Source: Anaeromyxobacter oryzae
Lineage (GTDB): Bacteria > Myxococcota > Myxococcia > Myxococcales > Anaeromyxobacteraceae
NCBI RefSeq assembly: GCF_023169945.1
Contig: NZ_AP025591.1
Location: forward strand, 6,656,546-6,720,545
Direction of reading: 5' to 3'
Length of the DNA: 64,000 bases
Each line of letters begins with the position of its first letter. The first letter of the stretch is position 1. Of the stretch, positions 42,766 to 50,307 are shown piece by piece. A program made the position numbers and the translations under genes. The notes under the pieces were generated by a model. It saw nothing but the letters and a program-made list of their open reading frames with translations. It was not told the origin of the DNA and did no database searches.

Positions 42766-43754
42766 ACCACGAAGAACAGCAGCGCCGTCAGGGAGAGCCC
42801 GGCGAGGGCGACGCGCGCGGCGCCGAACGGGAGGGGCGGGGTGGGTCCGTCGAGGAGCCGGCGGCAGCGCACCTCGACGTCGCGGGAACGGACCCGCGCG
42901 AGCGGCTCCGAGAGCGCCCCCGCGAGCGGGACGGTCCTGCGCACCGCGGGGCCGCGGCCGGTGGTGGCGCGATGGAGCTTGAGGAGCCCGCTCGCCAGCG
43001 CCAGCCGATCGCCGGCAAGCTCGGCCGCGCGCTCGTCCGCGAGCCACTCCGCGTCGCGCGCCAGCGCCCGGGAGACCACCTGGAAGGCGGGGTTGAAGCC
43101 CATGACGACCCGCGCGGCGAGCACGCCCCAGCTCGCGGCGGGATCGCGCCGTGCGATGTGGCAGAGCTCGTGGGCGAGCGCGCCCCGGAGCTCGTCCGCG
43201 TCGAGGAGCCGGAGCGCGCCCCGCGAGACGACGATCGCGGGATGGCGCACGCCGGTGCAGAAGATCACCGGTGCGTCGCGATCCAGGAACTGGATCTCCG
43301 GCACCGCGACGCCGGCGCGAGCGGCCAGCGGAGGGAGCACGGCCTCGAGCGCCGCGGCGCTCTCCGGGTCGGGCGCCGCCCGGGCCGGCCGCTTCGAGCC
43401 GCCGCGCCAGAGGAGCGGCAGCAGGTCCATCAGCAAGAGGCCGGCGCCGAGCAGGCCGAGCCCCCACACGAACGCCTCGAACAGCCCCAGCCCGAGGACC
43501 GTGACGTCCTCCCAGCGGCGCCCGGAGAGGAGCGCCAGACCGTCGCGGAAGGAGTCCTGCCCGCGCAGCGGGAACAGGACGACGAGGGCCGGAAACACGA
43601 CCAGCGGATAGCCCAGGGCCGTGAGCCGCAGGGCGATCCGCTGGCCGGGATCGTTCACGCGCCAGCTCCGCACCAGGGCCTCCACGAACAGCGCGGCGAC
43701 CAGGGTGTGGAAGATGGCTTGCGCCAGGATGTCAGCCCACCTCGCGCTTTCCAT
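42762..43754 (-). CDS. M56 (BlaR1-like) membrane metallopeptidase
   Basis: 330 residues. Membrane helices at about 8-25, 38-58 and 85-115, then a cytoplasmic zinc-protease domain with the HEXXH motif HELCH (in LRGALAHELCHIARRDP) and the downstream Glu in WLADERAAELAGD, followed by a final C-terminal helix. This is the layout of BlaR1/MecR1 peptidases without the extracellular sensor domain. HELCH is a zinc site, not a heme motif. The ATG lies 23 bases inside the cytochrome b gene; its stop overlaps the next start. A signalling role by regulated proteolysis is likely. Confidence 0.8.
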   Translation of the reverse strand: MESARWADILAQAIFHTLVAALFVEALVRSWRVNDPGQRIALRLTALGYPLVVFPALVVLFPLRGQDSFRDGLALLSGRRWEDVTVLGLGLFEAFVWGLGLLGAGLLLMDLLPLLWRGGSKRPARAAPDPESAAALEAVLPPLAARAGVAVPEIQFLDRDAPVIFCTGVRHPAIVVSRGALRLLDADELRGALAHELCHIARRDPAASWGVLAARVVMGFNPAFQVVSRALARDAEWLADERAAELAGDRLALASGLLKLHRATTGRGPAVRRTVPLAGALSEPLARVRSRDVEVRCRRLLDGPTPPLPFGAARVALAGLSLTALLFFVV

Positions 43755-44472
43755 GCACCGCCGGGGCCTCTCCGTGCTCGGCCGGCGGGGTGCGGCCCTC
43801 GAGGCGCGCGAGCTCGAGCGGATGCTCGTGCTCGTAACGCTCACGGCTGACCTTGCCGGTGAACATCGACGTGTCGAACGGGAACACGTCCGGGTTCAGG
43901 TGAGCGTTGAAGATATGCCAGACGGAGATGACGAGGAAGGCCATCAGGCCCTCGTTCGAGTGCGCGACCTTCGCGGCCGGGATGATCTGGCCGGGGAGGA
44001 TGCTCGCCGCCTGGACCGGGAAGAAGAGGGCGAACCCGGTGAGCACCATGATCACGTTGCCGACGACCAGCCCCCAGTACTCGAACTTCTCCTTGTACGT
44101 GTAGCGATCGTACTGGGGGTGCTTGTCGGTCGCGCCGAGGTAGTACCGGAGCTGGAGGATCGCGTCCTGGAAGTCCTTCTTGGACGGGACCATCGTGAAG
44201 CCGACCTTCTTCGAGAGCATCGACGCGATGGCGTTCCCGAAGTGCACGACGGTCGAGAGCGCCAGGGTGATCCCGCACACGCGGTGGATCCAGCGGGTCA
44301 CGTCGACGCCGCCGAGCAGGTGGACGAGCGTCTGCGCCCAGCCGGCCGTGTAGAACTTCTGCGGAAGGCCCGTCAGGCAGAGCAGCGCGAACACGAGCAT
44401 CGTGATGAAGTGCTCGACCCGCTGCTGGAGGCTGAAGCGGACGACGTAGGAGCCATTCGAGGAGCCGCTCAT
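43732..44472 (-). CDS. Diheme cytochrome b (FdnI/HydC-like) quinol-oxidising subunit
   Basis: 246 residues. Four to five transmembrane helices, with His candidates for two b-hemes (RVEHFITML, WIHRVCG, VVHFGNA, VAHSNEG, WHIFNAH). The fold is that of formate dehydrogenase gamma or Ni-hydrogenase cytochrome b subunits. The ATG overlaps the stop of the nonaheme cytochrome (ATGA). Together the two reproduce the nine-heme plus FdnI-like layout of the Geobacter inner-membrane protein CbcL, here as separate chains. Likely takes electrons from menaquinol. The C-terminal 35 residues are charged and His-rich. Confidence 0.85.
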   Translation of the reverse strand: MSGSSNGSYVVRFSLQQRVEHFITMLVFALLCLTGLPQKFYTAGWAQTLVHLLGGVDVTRWIHRVCGITLALSTVVHFGNAIASMLSKKVGFTMVPSKKDFQDAILQLRYYLGATDKHPQYDRYTYKEKFEYWGLVVGNVIMVLTGFALFFPVQAASILPGQIIPAAKVAHSNEGLMAFLVISVWHIFNAHLNPDVFPFDTSMFTGKVSRERYEHEHPLELARLEGRTPPAEHGEAPAVHGKREVG

Positions 44473-45509
44473 CGGTTCACCACCACGCGCCAGAGGTGCA
44501 GCGCGATCTGGAGGACGAGCCCGCCCACCATGAACGGGATCATCATCTTGTAGAAGAGCTGCACGGCCCAGACGATCGGCGCCTTCTGCGGCGTCGGCTC
44601 GTAGTGCGAGAGCCACGCCTTCGGGAAGCTCTCGGTCGCGCCCTGGTGGCACTTCGCGCAGGTCTTCTGGAGGTTCGCAGCCAGCACCGGAGAGGACGGA
44701 TCGTCGGCGCGCTGGATGTCGTGCACGCCGTGGCAGTCGGTGCACACGGCCGCGAGCCGGACGCCCGGCCCCTTCTTCTTGTCCCTGGACAGCGACGAGG
44801 CCATGCCGTGGAAGTCGGCGAGGTAGGTGTCCACCACCTTCGTCGAGAGCCCGTACCGCGACATGAGCTTCTCGTCGGTGTGGCAGCGACCGCAGATCTC
44901 CGGAGTGCGGAGCGCGAGCGCGCCACCCCTCGGGTCGACCGTGTCGTGCGCGCGGTGGCAGTCCGTGCACACCGGCACGTCGGAGCTCGTCTCCGACGCG
45001 CGGCCGTGGACGCTCTTCGCGTAGATCGCCGCCTCCTTCGCGTGGCAGCCGGAGCACATCTTCGAGATGCGCGTGCGCGGCTGGCCGGGGCGCGAGACGT
45101 CGTGCGAGCCGTGGCAGTCGACGCACACCGCGGCGTTCGCGTTACCCTTCGACATCACCGCGAAGTGCACGCCGTCGAGCGTCTTCTCGTAGTTCGAGAA
45201 GTGGCAGCCCTTGCACTGCTCGTAGTACGCGCGCGTCACGTCGCGGCGGGTCTTGAACGCGATCTCGCCGGTGGCGTGGTCGTTCGTCTTGCCCGGGTGA
45301 CACTTGGTGCACCCGAGCGTCTCGCCATGCACCGATTTCGCGAAGACGTCCTTGTCGACGTTGAGCGGCAGCTTCTCGCCGCTCGCCAGCGTGAACTCGT
45401 CGAGCGAGCCGCCGTGGCAGTCGAGACAGCCTTCCTGCTCCGCCGGGATCGCCGCCACGACCGGGCTGGCCGCGAGCGCGAGGAGGAGCACCAATGGGGA
45501 TCTCTTCAT
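44469..45509 (-). CDS. Membrane-anchored nonaheme c-type cytochrome (CbcL-like periplasmic module)
   Basis: 346 residues from the ATG at 45509 (GGGTGGG upstream). Signal peptide ends near ASPVVAA. Nine CXXCH motifs (CLDCH, CTKCH, CKGCH, CVDCH, CSGCH, CTDCH, CGRCH, CTDCH, CAKCH) are spread over residues 42-300. A C-terminal helix (about 315-338, FYKMMIPFMVGGLVLQIAL) anchors it in the inner membrane. It should receive electrons from the co-translated cytochrome b and pass them to periplasmic cytochromes. First gene of the six-gene operon that also encodes the peptidase and heme-motif two-component system. Confidence 0.92.
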   Translation of the reverse strand: MKRSPLVLLLALAASPVVAAIPAEQEGCLDCHGGSLDEFTLASGEKLPLNVDKDVFAKSVHGETLGCTKCHPGKTNDHATGEIAFKTRRDVTRAYYEQCKGCHFSNYEKTLDGVHFAVMSKGNANAAVCVDCHGSHDVSRPGQPRTRISKMCSGCHAKEAAIYAKSVHGRASETSSDVPVCTDCHRAHDTVDPRGGALALRTPEICGRCHTDEKLMSRYGLSTKVVDTYLADFHGMASSLSRDKKKGPGVRLAAVCTDCHGVHDIQRADDPSSPVLAANLQKTCAKCHQGATESFPKAWLSHYEPTPQKAPIVWAVQLFYKMMIPFMVGGLVLQIALHLWRVVVNR

Positions 45510-46002
45510 TGCCCACCCTGGAGAGGTCGTTGCGTCAATCCGCTGCAATCACGAACCGCACACCAGATACCAGCATGGAGACGCGTTGTCCAACCCCAAA
45601 GGCCTGTCAATCAACGGCTTTATGCGCAAGAATTGATCTGGATTCGGGATGTAGGGAGCGACGCAAAGCTCGCGGCCTCTGCACACCTCCCCCGCCGATC
45701 ACGCAATGACGAGGAAAGTGCGCGCCGGTCCGGGGGAGACTTGAGATGCATCAACGTTTTGAGACCGGCTGCGCCAAACTGACGCGCCGGTCGGGTGCGG
45801 ACTCGACCCCGGGGCAGAATGTCGCAAACGATGAACCACCCGACTTCACGAGGTGTTCACCGCAGGACGTCACGCTTGGTGTTGTGTAGCCCGAGTCACC
45901 GACGTCGCGGCGACCCACCGCCAGGGCGGCACGGGAAACCTGGACGCCACCGCCTCGCGCGCAGGTCGTGCGCGCGAGGCAGCATGCCGCAGCGACACTT
46001 CG
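45510..46002. other. Intergenic region upstream of the nonaheme cytochrome operon
   Basis: About 490 bases without a convincing gene. It is less GC-rich than the surroundings between 45540 and 45780, as expected for the promoter of the minus-strand operon. The only sigma-54-like match (45823-45838) is weak and 310 bases away. A strong hairpin at 45952-45980 belongs to the neighbouring operon's end. Confidence 0.5.
45952..45980 (-). terminator. Strong hairpin at the 3' end of the NrfD/GcvH-like operon
   Basis: GCCTCGCGCGCA (45952-45963) pairs perfectly with TGCGCGCGAGGC (45969-45980) around a 5-base loop, about 22 bases beyond the stop at 46003 on the minus strand. There is no U-run, so it may act as a transcript-end or Rho-linked structure. 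Confidence 0.5.
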
Positions 46003-46701
46003 TCACCGCAGAAATTCTGCGGCGAGCGCCCGCCACCCTTCCTCGCCGAGCAGCCACGGCGCCGGCGCGACCAGCGCGCCGCCATCCGCCGTCGCGAATC
46101 CGAGCCGCTGCTCGACGAACCGGTTCCACCGCTCCGCTTCCCGCCGCATCCAGGTCTCGCCGATCCCGCCGTGCGGCAGGGCCGCGTACCCGAGGTCCTC
46201 GGGCTCGACCGCGACGAGCCACCCGCGCCCGTACCCTTCCCGCTTCACGATCCCGGGATCGCGCAGCGCGGCCGCGTTGACGCCGGCGATCTTCCCCGCG
46301 AGCGGCGCGGGGATCGAGAGGGCACGCCCGCCGCCATGGAGCGTCGCGATGGGCGCGCCCGGCTCGACGTGCGTGCCCGGGCGCGCGAACTCGACCGCCG
46401 TCACGGACGGCATGAGCCGCTGCGCGAGCCCGTCGAGCCCGATCTCCACCGCGCCGCCGGGGCGACGGTGGAGCCAGAGGTGGCCGGGCGTGTAGAAGAG
46501 GTCCGGACGGAACGGCACGCCCGCGACGCTCCGGATGCCGAGCTTGCGCTCCCGGCGCGCCGCGACGCCCCGGAGCGCCGCGGCGACGAGGAGCGCCGGC
46601 ACGAGGAACACCGCGACCATCGCGAGGAACAGCCCGACCCGGGCGAACACACCGGCGCCGAACACGCCGACTGCCTCCAGGATCTCCATCGCTCGCTGCA
46701 T
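46003..46701 (-). CDS. Membrane-anchored GcvH-like protein without the lipoyl lysine (copy 2)
   Basis: 232 residues; ribosome-binding site GGGAGGA. N-terminal transmembrane helix (about 18-45), then a GcvH-type domain (about 60-180: YTPGHLWLHRRPGGAVEIG, VEPGAPIATL, GWLVAVEPEDL), then about 50 helical residues. In true H-proteins a lysine is lipoylated in VESVKAASD. Here the equivalent is IATLHGGGRALSIPAPLAG, with no lysine, so normal lipoylation seems impossible. Final gene of the HybA/NrfD operon. Probably a structural or docking subunit of the respiratory complex. Confidence 0.7.
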   Translation of the reverse strand: MQRAMEILEAVGVFGAGVFARVGLFLAMVAVFLVPALLVAAALRGVAARRERKLGIRSVAGVPFRPDLFYTPGHLWLHRRPGGAVEIGLDGLAQRLMPSVTAVEFARPGTHVEPGAPIATLHGGGRALSIPAPLAGKIAGVNAAALRDPGIVKREGYGRGWLVAVEPEDLGYAALPHGGIGETWMRREAERWNRFVEQRLGFATADGGALVAPAPWLLGEEGWRALAAEFLR

Positions 46702-46726
46702 GGTGTCCTCCCGTTCGTCCTGCGGG

Positions 46727-47068
46727 TCACTGCGCGTGGCAGCTCGTGCAGTCGTCGAACCCGAACGCCTTCTTGCCGTGGCACGCGCCGCACGCCTCGC
46801 CCTTCTCCATCGCCGCGTGGGTGATGGCCGGCGCCTTGCGCGTCGTGGCCGAGCGGCCGAGGATCCCGAACCGCCGCGGGTGGCACGAGACGCAGCCGGG
46901 CTTCGCCGCGTCCACGTGCGAGTCGTGGTTGAACGTGACCTTCCCGGGGCTGTCCGCGCCCTGCGGCATGGGCAGCGCGTGCGGCAGGTTCGGCAGCACG
47001 TCCGCGAAGGCGACGCTCCCGAGGAGCAGCACCGCCGACATCGTGAGCTTCATCCAGTTGCGCGTCAT
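46727..47068 (-). CDS. Triheme c7-type cytochrome
   Basis: 113 residues; AGGAG ribosome-binding site. Signal peptide MTRNWMKLTMSAVLLLGSVAFA. Three CXXCH motifs (CVSCH, CGACH, CTSCH), with the class-III pattern FNHDSHVDAAKPGCVSCHPRRF supplying distal histidines. This matches the c7-type triheme domain. Soluble and periplasmic; the natural electron acceptor of the HybA/NrfD-like membrane complex encoded just upstream. Sits between the two GcvH-like genes with gaps of 14 and 25 bases. Confidence 0.92.
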   Translation of the reverse strand: MTRNWMKLTMSAVLLLGSVAFADVLPNLPHALPMPQGADSPGKVTFNHDSHVDAAKPGCVSCHPRRFGILGRSATTRKAPAITHAAMEKGEACGACHGKKAFGFDDCTSCHAQ

Positions 47069-47082
47069 GGCCGTTCTCCTGA

Positions 47083-47814
47083 TCAGGTGAGGAAGAAGGT
47101 CCGCGCGAGCGCGTCCCAGTCGTCGCCCGCGAGCTCCTGGGCGATGCCGTGGATCGGCGCGCCGCCGTCCTGCAGGACGCGCCCGAGCTCCGGGCTCATC
47201 CGCATCGCGAGCCGCTCCGACGCCTCCTCGAGGAGCCGGTGGGCCGGCGCGTCGGCGAGGAGCTGGCGGAGGTTCGCCGAGAGCCGCGGCGGCTTCACCT
47301 TGAACAGCCACCCGGCGCCGTACGGATCGTCGACCCCGTCAGCCTTCTCGCGCGCGGCGGCGTTCACGGCGACGACGGTGCCGTCCACCGGCGAGAGCAT
47401 CGGCACGCGCTTCTGGCCCTGCATCAGCGCGAGCGCGGGCTCGCCCTGCGCCACGTGGTCGCCGAGCCTGGGCAGCTCGACCTTCGCCGGGCCGACGAGC
47501 TTGTGGGCGAAGTCGTCGGCGCCCACCGCGACCAGGCCGTCAGGCTCGAGCCGGGCCCAGGTGTGACCGGGGTGGACGTGCACGCCCGCGGGGACCTGGA
47601 ACCAGCCCGCATACGCGGGACGCGGGGACGGCCGGGCGACGGGTGCGGCCGCGCGGGTCGCGGGGCGCGCCGCCGCCCCGACGCGGAGCTCGGCCATGGC
47701 CGGCTTGCCGCCCTGCACGTAACGCCAGAACGGGATGAAGAGGAGCAGGTAACCGACGGCGAGCCCGTACTCCATGAGCTTCGCCGGATACACGGAGAGC
47801 AGATCGTAGGCCAT
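47083..47814 (-). CDS. Membrane-anchored GcvH-like protein (copy 1)
   Basis: 243 residues; GGGAGG ribosome-binding site. N-terminal helix (about 13-32, LMEYGLAVGYLLLFIPFW), a Pro/Ala linker, then a GcvH domain (about 75-190: VHPGHTWARLEPDGLVAVGAD, LPRLGDHVAQGEPALALM, DDPYGAGWLFKVKPPRL). The hairpin that carries the lipoyl lysine in GcvH reads MQGQKRVPMLSPVDG. A lysine is present but shifted by one position, so lipoylation is uncertain. The C-terminal helical domain (about 195-243) is shared with the copy at 46003. Lies between NrfD and the triheme cytochrome, which points to a role in the complex rather than glycine cleavage. Confidence 0.7.
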   Translation of the reverse strand: MAYDLLSVYPAKLMEYGLAVGYLLLFIPFWRYVQGGKPAMAELRVGAAARPATRAAAPVARPSPRPAYAGWFQVPAGVHVHPGHTWARLEPDGLVAVGADDFAHKLVGPAKVELPRLGDHVAQGEPALALMQGQKRVPMLSPVDGTVVAVNAAAREKADGVDDPYGAGWLFKVKPPRLSANLRQLLADAPAHRLLEEASERLAMRMSPELGRVLQDGGAPIHGIAQELAGDDWDALARTFFLT

Positions 47815-47825
47815 GGCGTCCTCCC

Positions 47826-49043
47826 TCAGTGCCCTTCCGAGAACCGCGGATCCTCGCGGAGGATGGGCATGCGGTTCACGATCCACCGGAAGGCCAGGAC
47901 GCCGAGCGTGACGAGCGTGATGGAGACCCAGATCTCCATCCAGCTCGGCACGTACCGCACCGGCTGGTTCCAGTTGAGCGCGACCATCGAGACGTTCACG
48001 CGGTTCAGCACGATGCCGAGGACGCCCATCGCGCCGGCGATCCGGACGATCTTCACGTTGGCGTTCCGGGCTCCGTAGGCGAACAGGAGCGACGGGACGA
48101 GGACGAACCCGACGATCTCGACGAGGAACCAGGCGCCGTACCCGGTGAGCAGGTACCCCCAGGCGTGCCCGTCGATGACGCCCTGCAGCTTGAGGAAGAA
48201 GTACGCGAACATCACCAGCGCGCCGGCGCGGCCGAGCCCGAGCGTGAGCTTGTCGACGTCGACGTGGTGGCCCTCGAGCTGGCTCCCGAAGATGCGGTGC
48301 GAGATCGAGCTCTCCACGACGACCATGCAGATCCCGGCGACGATCGCGGAGATGAAGAAGAAGATGAAGATGTAGGGCGTGTACCAGAGCGGGTGGAGCT
48401 TCGTCGGCATCAGCAGGAACAGCGAGCCGAGCGCGGACTGGTGCATCGTCGAGAACACGACGGAGAGCACCGTCAGGGCGATGAGCGTCTTCTTGAGGAT
48501 CCCGTGGAGCTTCTTCCAGCCGAGCCACTCGAAGAACGGCACGGTGAACTCGAGCAGGAGCACGGTCGTGTAGCACATGACGCACCACGCGACCTCGAAC
48601 AGGACGGATGCGGTCCCGTAGTTGAAGATCGCCATGACGATGTTCCAGGGCCGGCCGAGGTCGGCGAGGAGCCCGAACACCGCGAGCAGGTAGCCGAGGA
48701 AGGCGGTGAGGATCGCGGGCCGCTCGATGGGGTGGTAGTCCTTCAGGCCGAAGATCTGGACCGCCGATCCGATGGTGAAGCCGCCGGCGGCGAGGACGAT
48801 GCCGGTCATCATGTCGAACCCGATCCAGAGGCCCCACGGCGCCGTCTGGGAGAGGTTCGTGGTCGCGCCGAGGCCCAACCAGAACCGGATGACGAGGATG
48901 GGGAGGCCGACGGCGACGATCACCGCCGCGACGGCGTTCCAGGGCGTGAGGAGCGACCGGAGGTACTGGGGGAGGTTCATGCCCAGGAGGATCTTCTCCC
49001 GGAAGAACGACGGCTGAGCGACGACGACGCTACCGGTGGCCAC
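47826..49043 (-). CDS. NrfD/HybB-type quinone-interacting membrane subunit
   Basis: 405 residues with about ten transmembrane helices. The GTG at 49043 is preferred because AAGGAGG lies six bases upstream; the ATG at 49049 directly abuts that site and is unlikely to be used. Family features include GLWIGFDMMTGIVLAAGGF, YHPIERPAILTAFLGYLLAV and DLGRPWNIVMAIFNYGTASVLFE near the predicted quinone pocket. Overlaps the HybA-like gene by 14 bases. Together they form the quinol-oxidising core of a periplasm-facing complex delivering electrons to the triheme cytochrome. Confidence 0.9.
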   Translation of the reverse strand: MATGSVVVAQPSFFREKILLGMNLPQYLRSLLTPWNAVAAVIVAVGLPILVIRFWLGLGATTNLSQTAPWGLWIGFDMMTGIVLAAGGFTIGSAVQIFGLKDYHPIERPAILTAFLGYLLAVFGLLADLGRPWNIVMAIFNYGTASVLFEVAWCVMCYTTVLLLEFTVPFFEWLGWKKLHGILKKTLIALTVLSVVFSTMHQSALGSLFLLMPTKLHPLWYTPYIFIFFFISAIVAGICMVVVESSISHRIFGSQLEGHHVDVDKLTLGLGRAGALVMFAYFFLKLQGVIDGHAWGYLLTGYGAWFLVEIVGFVLVPSLLFAYGARNANVKIVRIAGAMGVLGIVLNRVNVSMVALNWNQPVRYVPSWMEIWVSITLVTLGVLAFRWIVNRMPILREDPRFSEGH

Positions 49044-49950
49044 GGTCATCCTCCTTCCGGGCGCCGGCGACCGTGCCGTGCGCACCTTCGGGCTCCTCCG
49101 CGGCGACCTCGTCGCGGCGGCGGGAGAACGCGTAGAGGCCCATGAGCAGCGGGGGCCAGAGGGTCATGACGAAGGGCGGAGCCCCGAGCGCGCCGGAGAC
49201 GAGCTCCGGCATCGGCTTCTCCGGGACGTCCGTCCGGAACGCGAGCTTCTCGAGATCGACGTCGGTGACGTACAGCCAGCTCGTGCCGCCCGCCTCGTGC
49301 TCACCGTACACGTGGTGAACGTACTTCTCGGGGTTGGTGTAGATGCGCGCCTTCGCCTCCTCGAGGAGGACGCTGCGCCGCCCGAAGGTGAGCGCGCCGG
49401 AGGGGCAGACCTCGGTGCACGCGGGCTTCAGGCCGTTCTTCTGCCGCTCCGCGCAGAAGGAGCACTTGCGCACGCGCGGCGCCGCGCTCGAGTACTCGTA
49501 CTTCGGGATGTCGAACGGGCACGCGAGCATGCAGTACCGGCAGCCCATGCACTTCGACGCGTCGTAGGTGACGGGGCCCTCCGGCTTCTTGTCCATGGCG
49601 CGGACCGGACACGCGGAGGCGCACCCGGGGGCGAGGCAGTGCATGCACTGCTTCTTCGCGAACCGCGCCACGCCCGGCGCCTTCTCGGTCCTGTTCACGA
49701 CGGTGAACACCTGCGGCCCGGTGTCCCTGCGCTCGTCGAGGACGGCATCGTCCTCGGGCGGCGGCGGGAGCGCGTTTGCCTCGGAGCACGCCGCCTCGCA
49801 CGCGCGACAGCCGACGCAGCGGGTCGTGTCGACGAGCACGCCAGGCCCGTCCAGCCCTTGCGTCGCGGCGGAGGCCGACGCCGCCGCCGCGCTGGCGACG
49901 CCCGCGCCGGCGGCGGCGATCTTGAAGAACCCTCTGCGTCCGATCCTCAT
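49030..49950 (-). CDS. HybA-like periplasmic ferredoxin subunit (four Fe-S clusters, Tat signal)
   Basis: 306 residues; GGAGA ribosome-binding site. Twin-arginine signal (RRGFFK at 5-10) followed by an Ala-rich helix. Four cysteine groups: CVGCRACEAAC (45-55), CMHCLAPGCASAC, CMGCRYCMLAC and CSFC...CTEVC, enough for four [4Fe-4S] clusters as in HybA, HmcB and DsrO. A C-terminal hydrophobic helix (about 260-278) anchors it to the membrane. Upstream partner of NrfD. Transfers electrons between the quinol site and periplasmic hemes. Confidence 0.9.
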   Translation of the reverse strand: MRIGRRGFFKIAAAGAGVASAAAASASAATQGLDGPGVLVDTTRCVGCRACEAACSEANALPPPPEDDAVLDERRDTGPQVFTVVNRTEKAPGVARFAKKQCMHCLAPGCASACPVRAMDKKPEGPVTYDASKCMGCRYCMLACPFDIPKYEYSSAAPRVRKCSFCAERQKNGLKPACTEVCPSGALTFGRRSVLLEEAKARIYTNPEKYVHHVYGEHEAGGTSWLYVTDVDLEKLAFRTDVPEKPMPELVSGALGAPPFVMTLWPPLLMGLYAFSRRRDEVAAEEPEGAHGTVAGARKEDDRGHR

Positions 49951-49969
49951 GTCAGTCTCCGGGTGCGCC

Positions 49970-50047
49970 CTAGCTGCGGGCCGCGACGAGGTTCATCGTC
50001 CCGAGCACCACCACTCCGATCACGGCCAGCGCGAATGCGAACATCAT
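49970..50047 (-). CDS. 25-residue single-helix membrane peptide
   Basis: A short frame encoding MMFAFALAVIGVVVLGTMNL then VAARS. It has an excellent ribosome-binding site (AAAGGAG, 7-base spacing), a four-base overlap with the stop of the upstream 4-Cys gene, and 19 bases to the HybA-like gene. Almost the whole peptide is one transmembrane helix with a basic end. This is the pattern of small subunits of respiratory complexes (CydX-like), though no homology is claimed. Too short for routine gene callers. Confidence 0.6.
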   Translation of the reverse strand: MMFAFALAVIGVVVLGTMNLVAARS

Positions 50048-50262
50048 GGCGTCGCTCCTTTCGGTCCTTCGGGTGTGGGTTTCGAATCCGCGTCGTCCGA
50101 TCGGTGCAGCTGCGCGTACGCCTCCTGGAAGAGCGGGCAGCGGCGGAAGCCGTCGCCCTCGCAGGTGGACTCGGTCGTCACGCGGTCGATCGGGACGAGC
50201 TTCTTCACCGGGTAGGCGCGGCAGAACACCATCGAGACCTCTTTCAAGTAGGGGCAGGTCAT
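50044..50262 (-). CDS. Small four-cysteine protein, unknown function
   Basis: 72 residues; ATG at 50262 behind GGGAGG. The core reads MTCPYLKEVSMVFCRAYPVK and ends STCEGDGFRRCPLFQEAYAQ, with Cys at 3, 14, 34 and 42, so a zinc or iron-sulfur site is plausible. The C-terminal 20 residues are polar. First gene of the HybA/NrfD operon, directly downstream of a sigma-54-like promoter. The truncated gene at the right edge of the window ends with a similar C..CPLF motif, pointing to a small family. Confidence 0.6.
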   Translation of the reverse strand: MTCPYLKEVSMVFCRAYPVKKLVPIDRVTTESTCEGDGFRRCPLFQEAYAQLHRSDDADSKPTPEGPKGATP

Positions 50263-50291
50263 GTCGTGCCGTTCCTCCCGATCGGCACTAG

Positions 50292-50307
50292 GGCAAGCCA
50301 CGGGCCA
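50292..50307 (-). promoter_or_regulatory. Probable sigma-54 promoter of the HybA/NrfD respiratory operon
   Basis: The minus strand reads TGGCCCGTGGCTTGCC. It matches TGGCACG-N4-TTGC except for one base, with GG and GC ten bases apart. Transcription would start near 50281, 19 bases before the ATG at 50262. An NtrC-family activator is encoded immediately upstream on the same strand. Confidence 0.6.

Noticed and set aside
42762..43754. HELCH in the M56 peptidase as a heme site
   Set aside because: It is the HEXXH zinc motif with a chance Cys; there is no first Cys for a CXXCH.
45823..45838. Sigma-54-like match upstream of the nonaheme cytochrome
   Set aside because: Three mismatches in the -24 box and some 310 bases from the start codon; within chance expectation.
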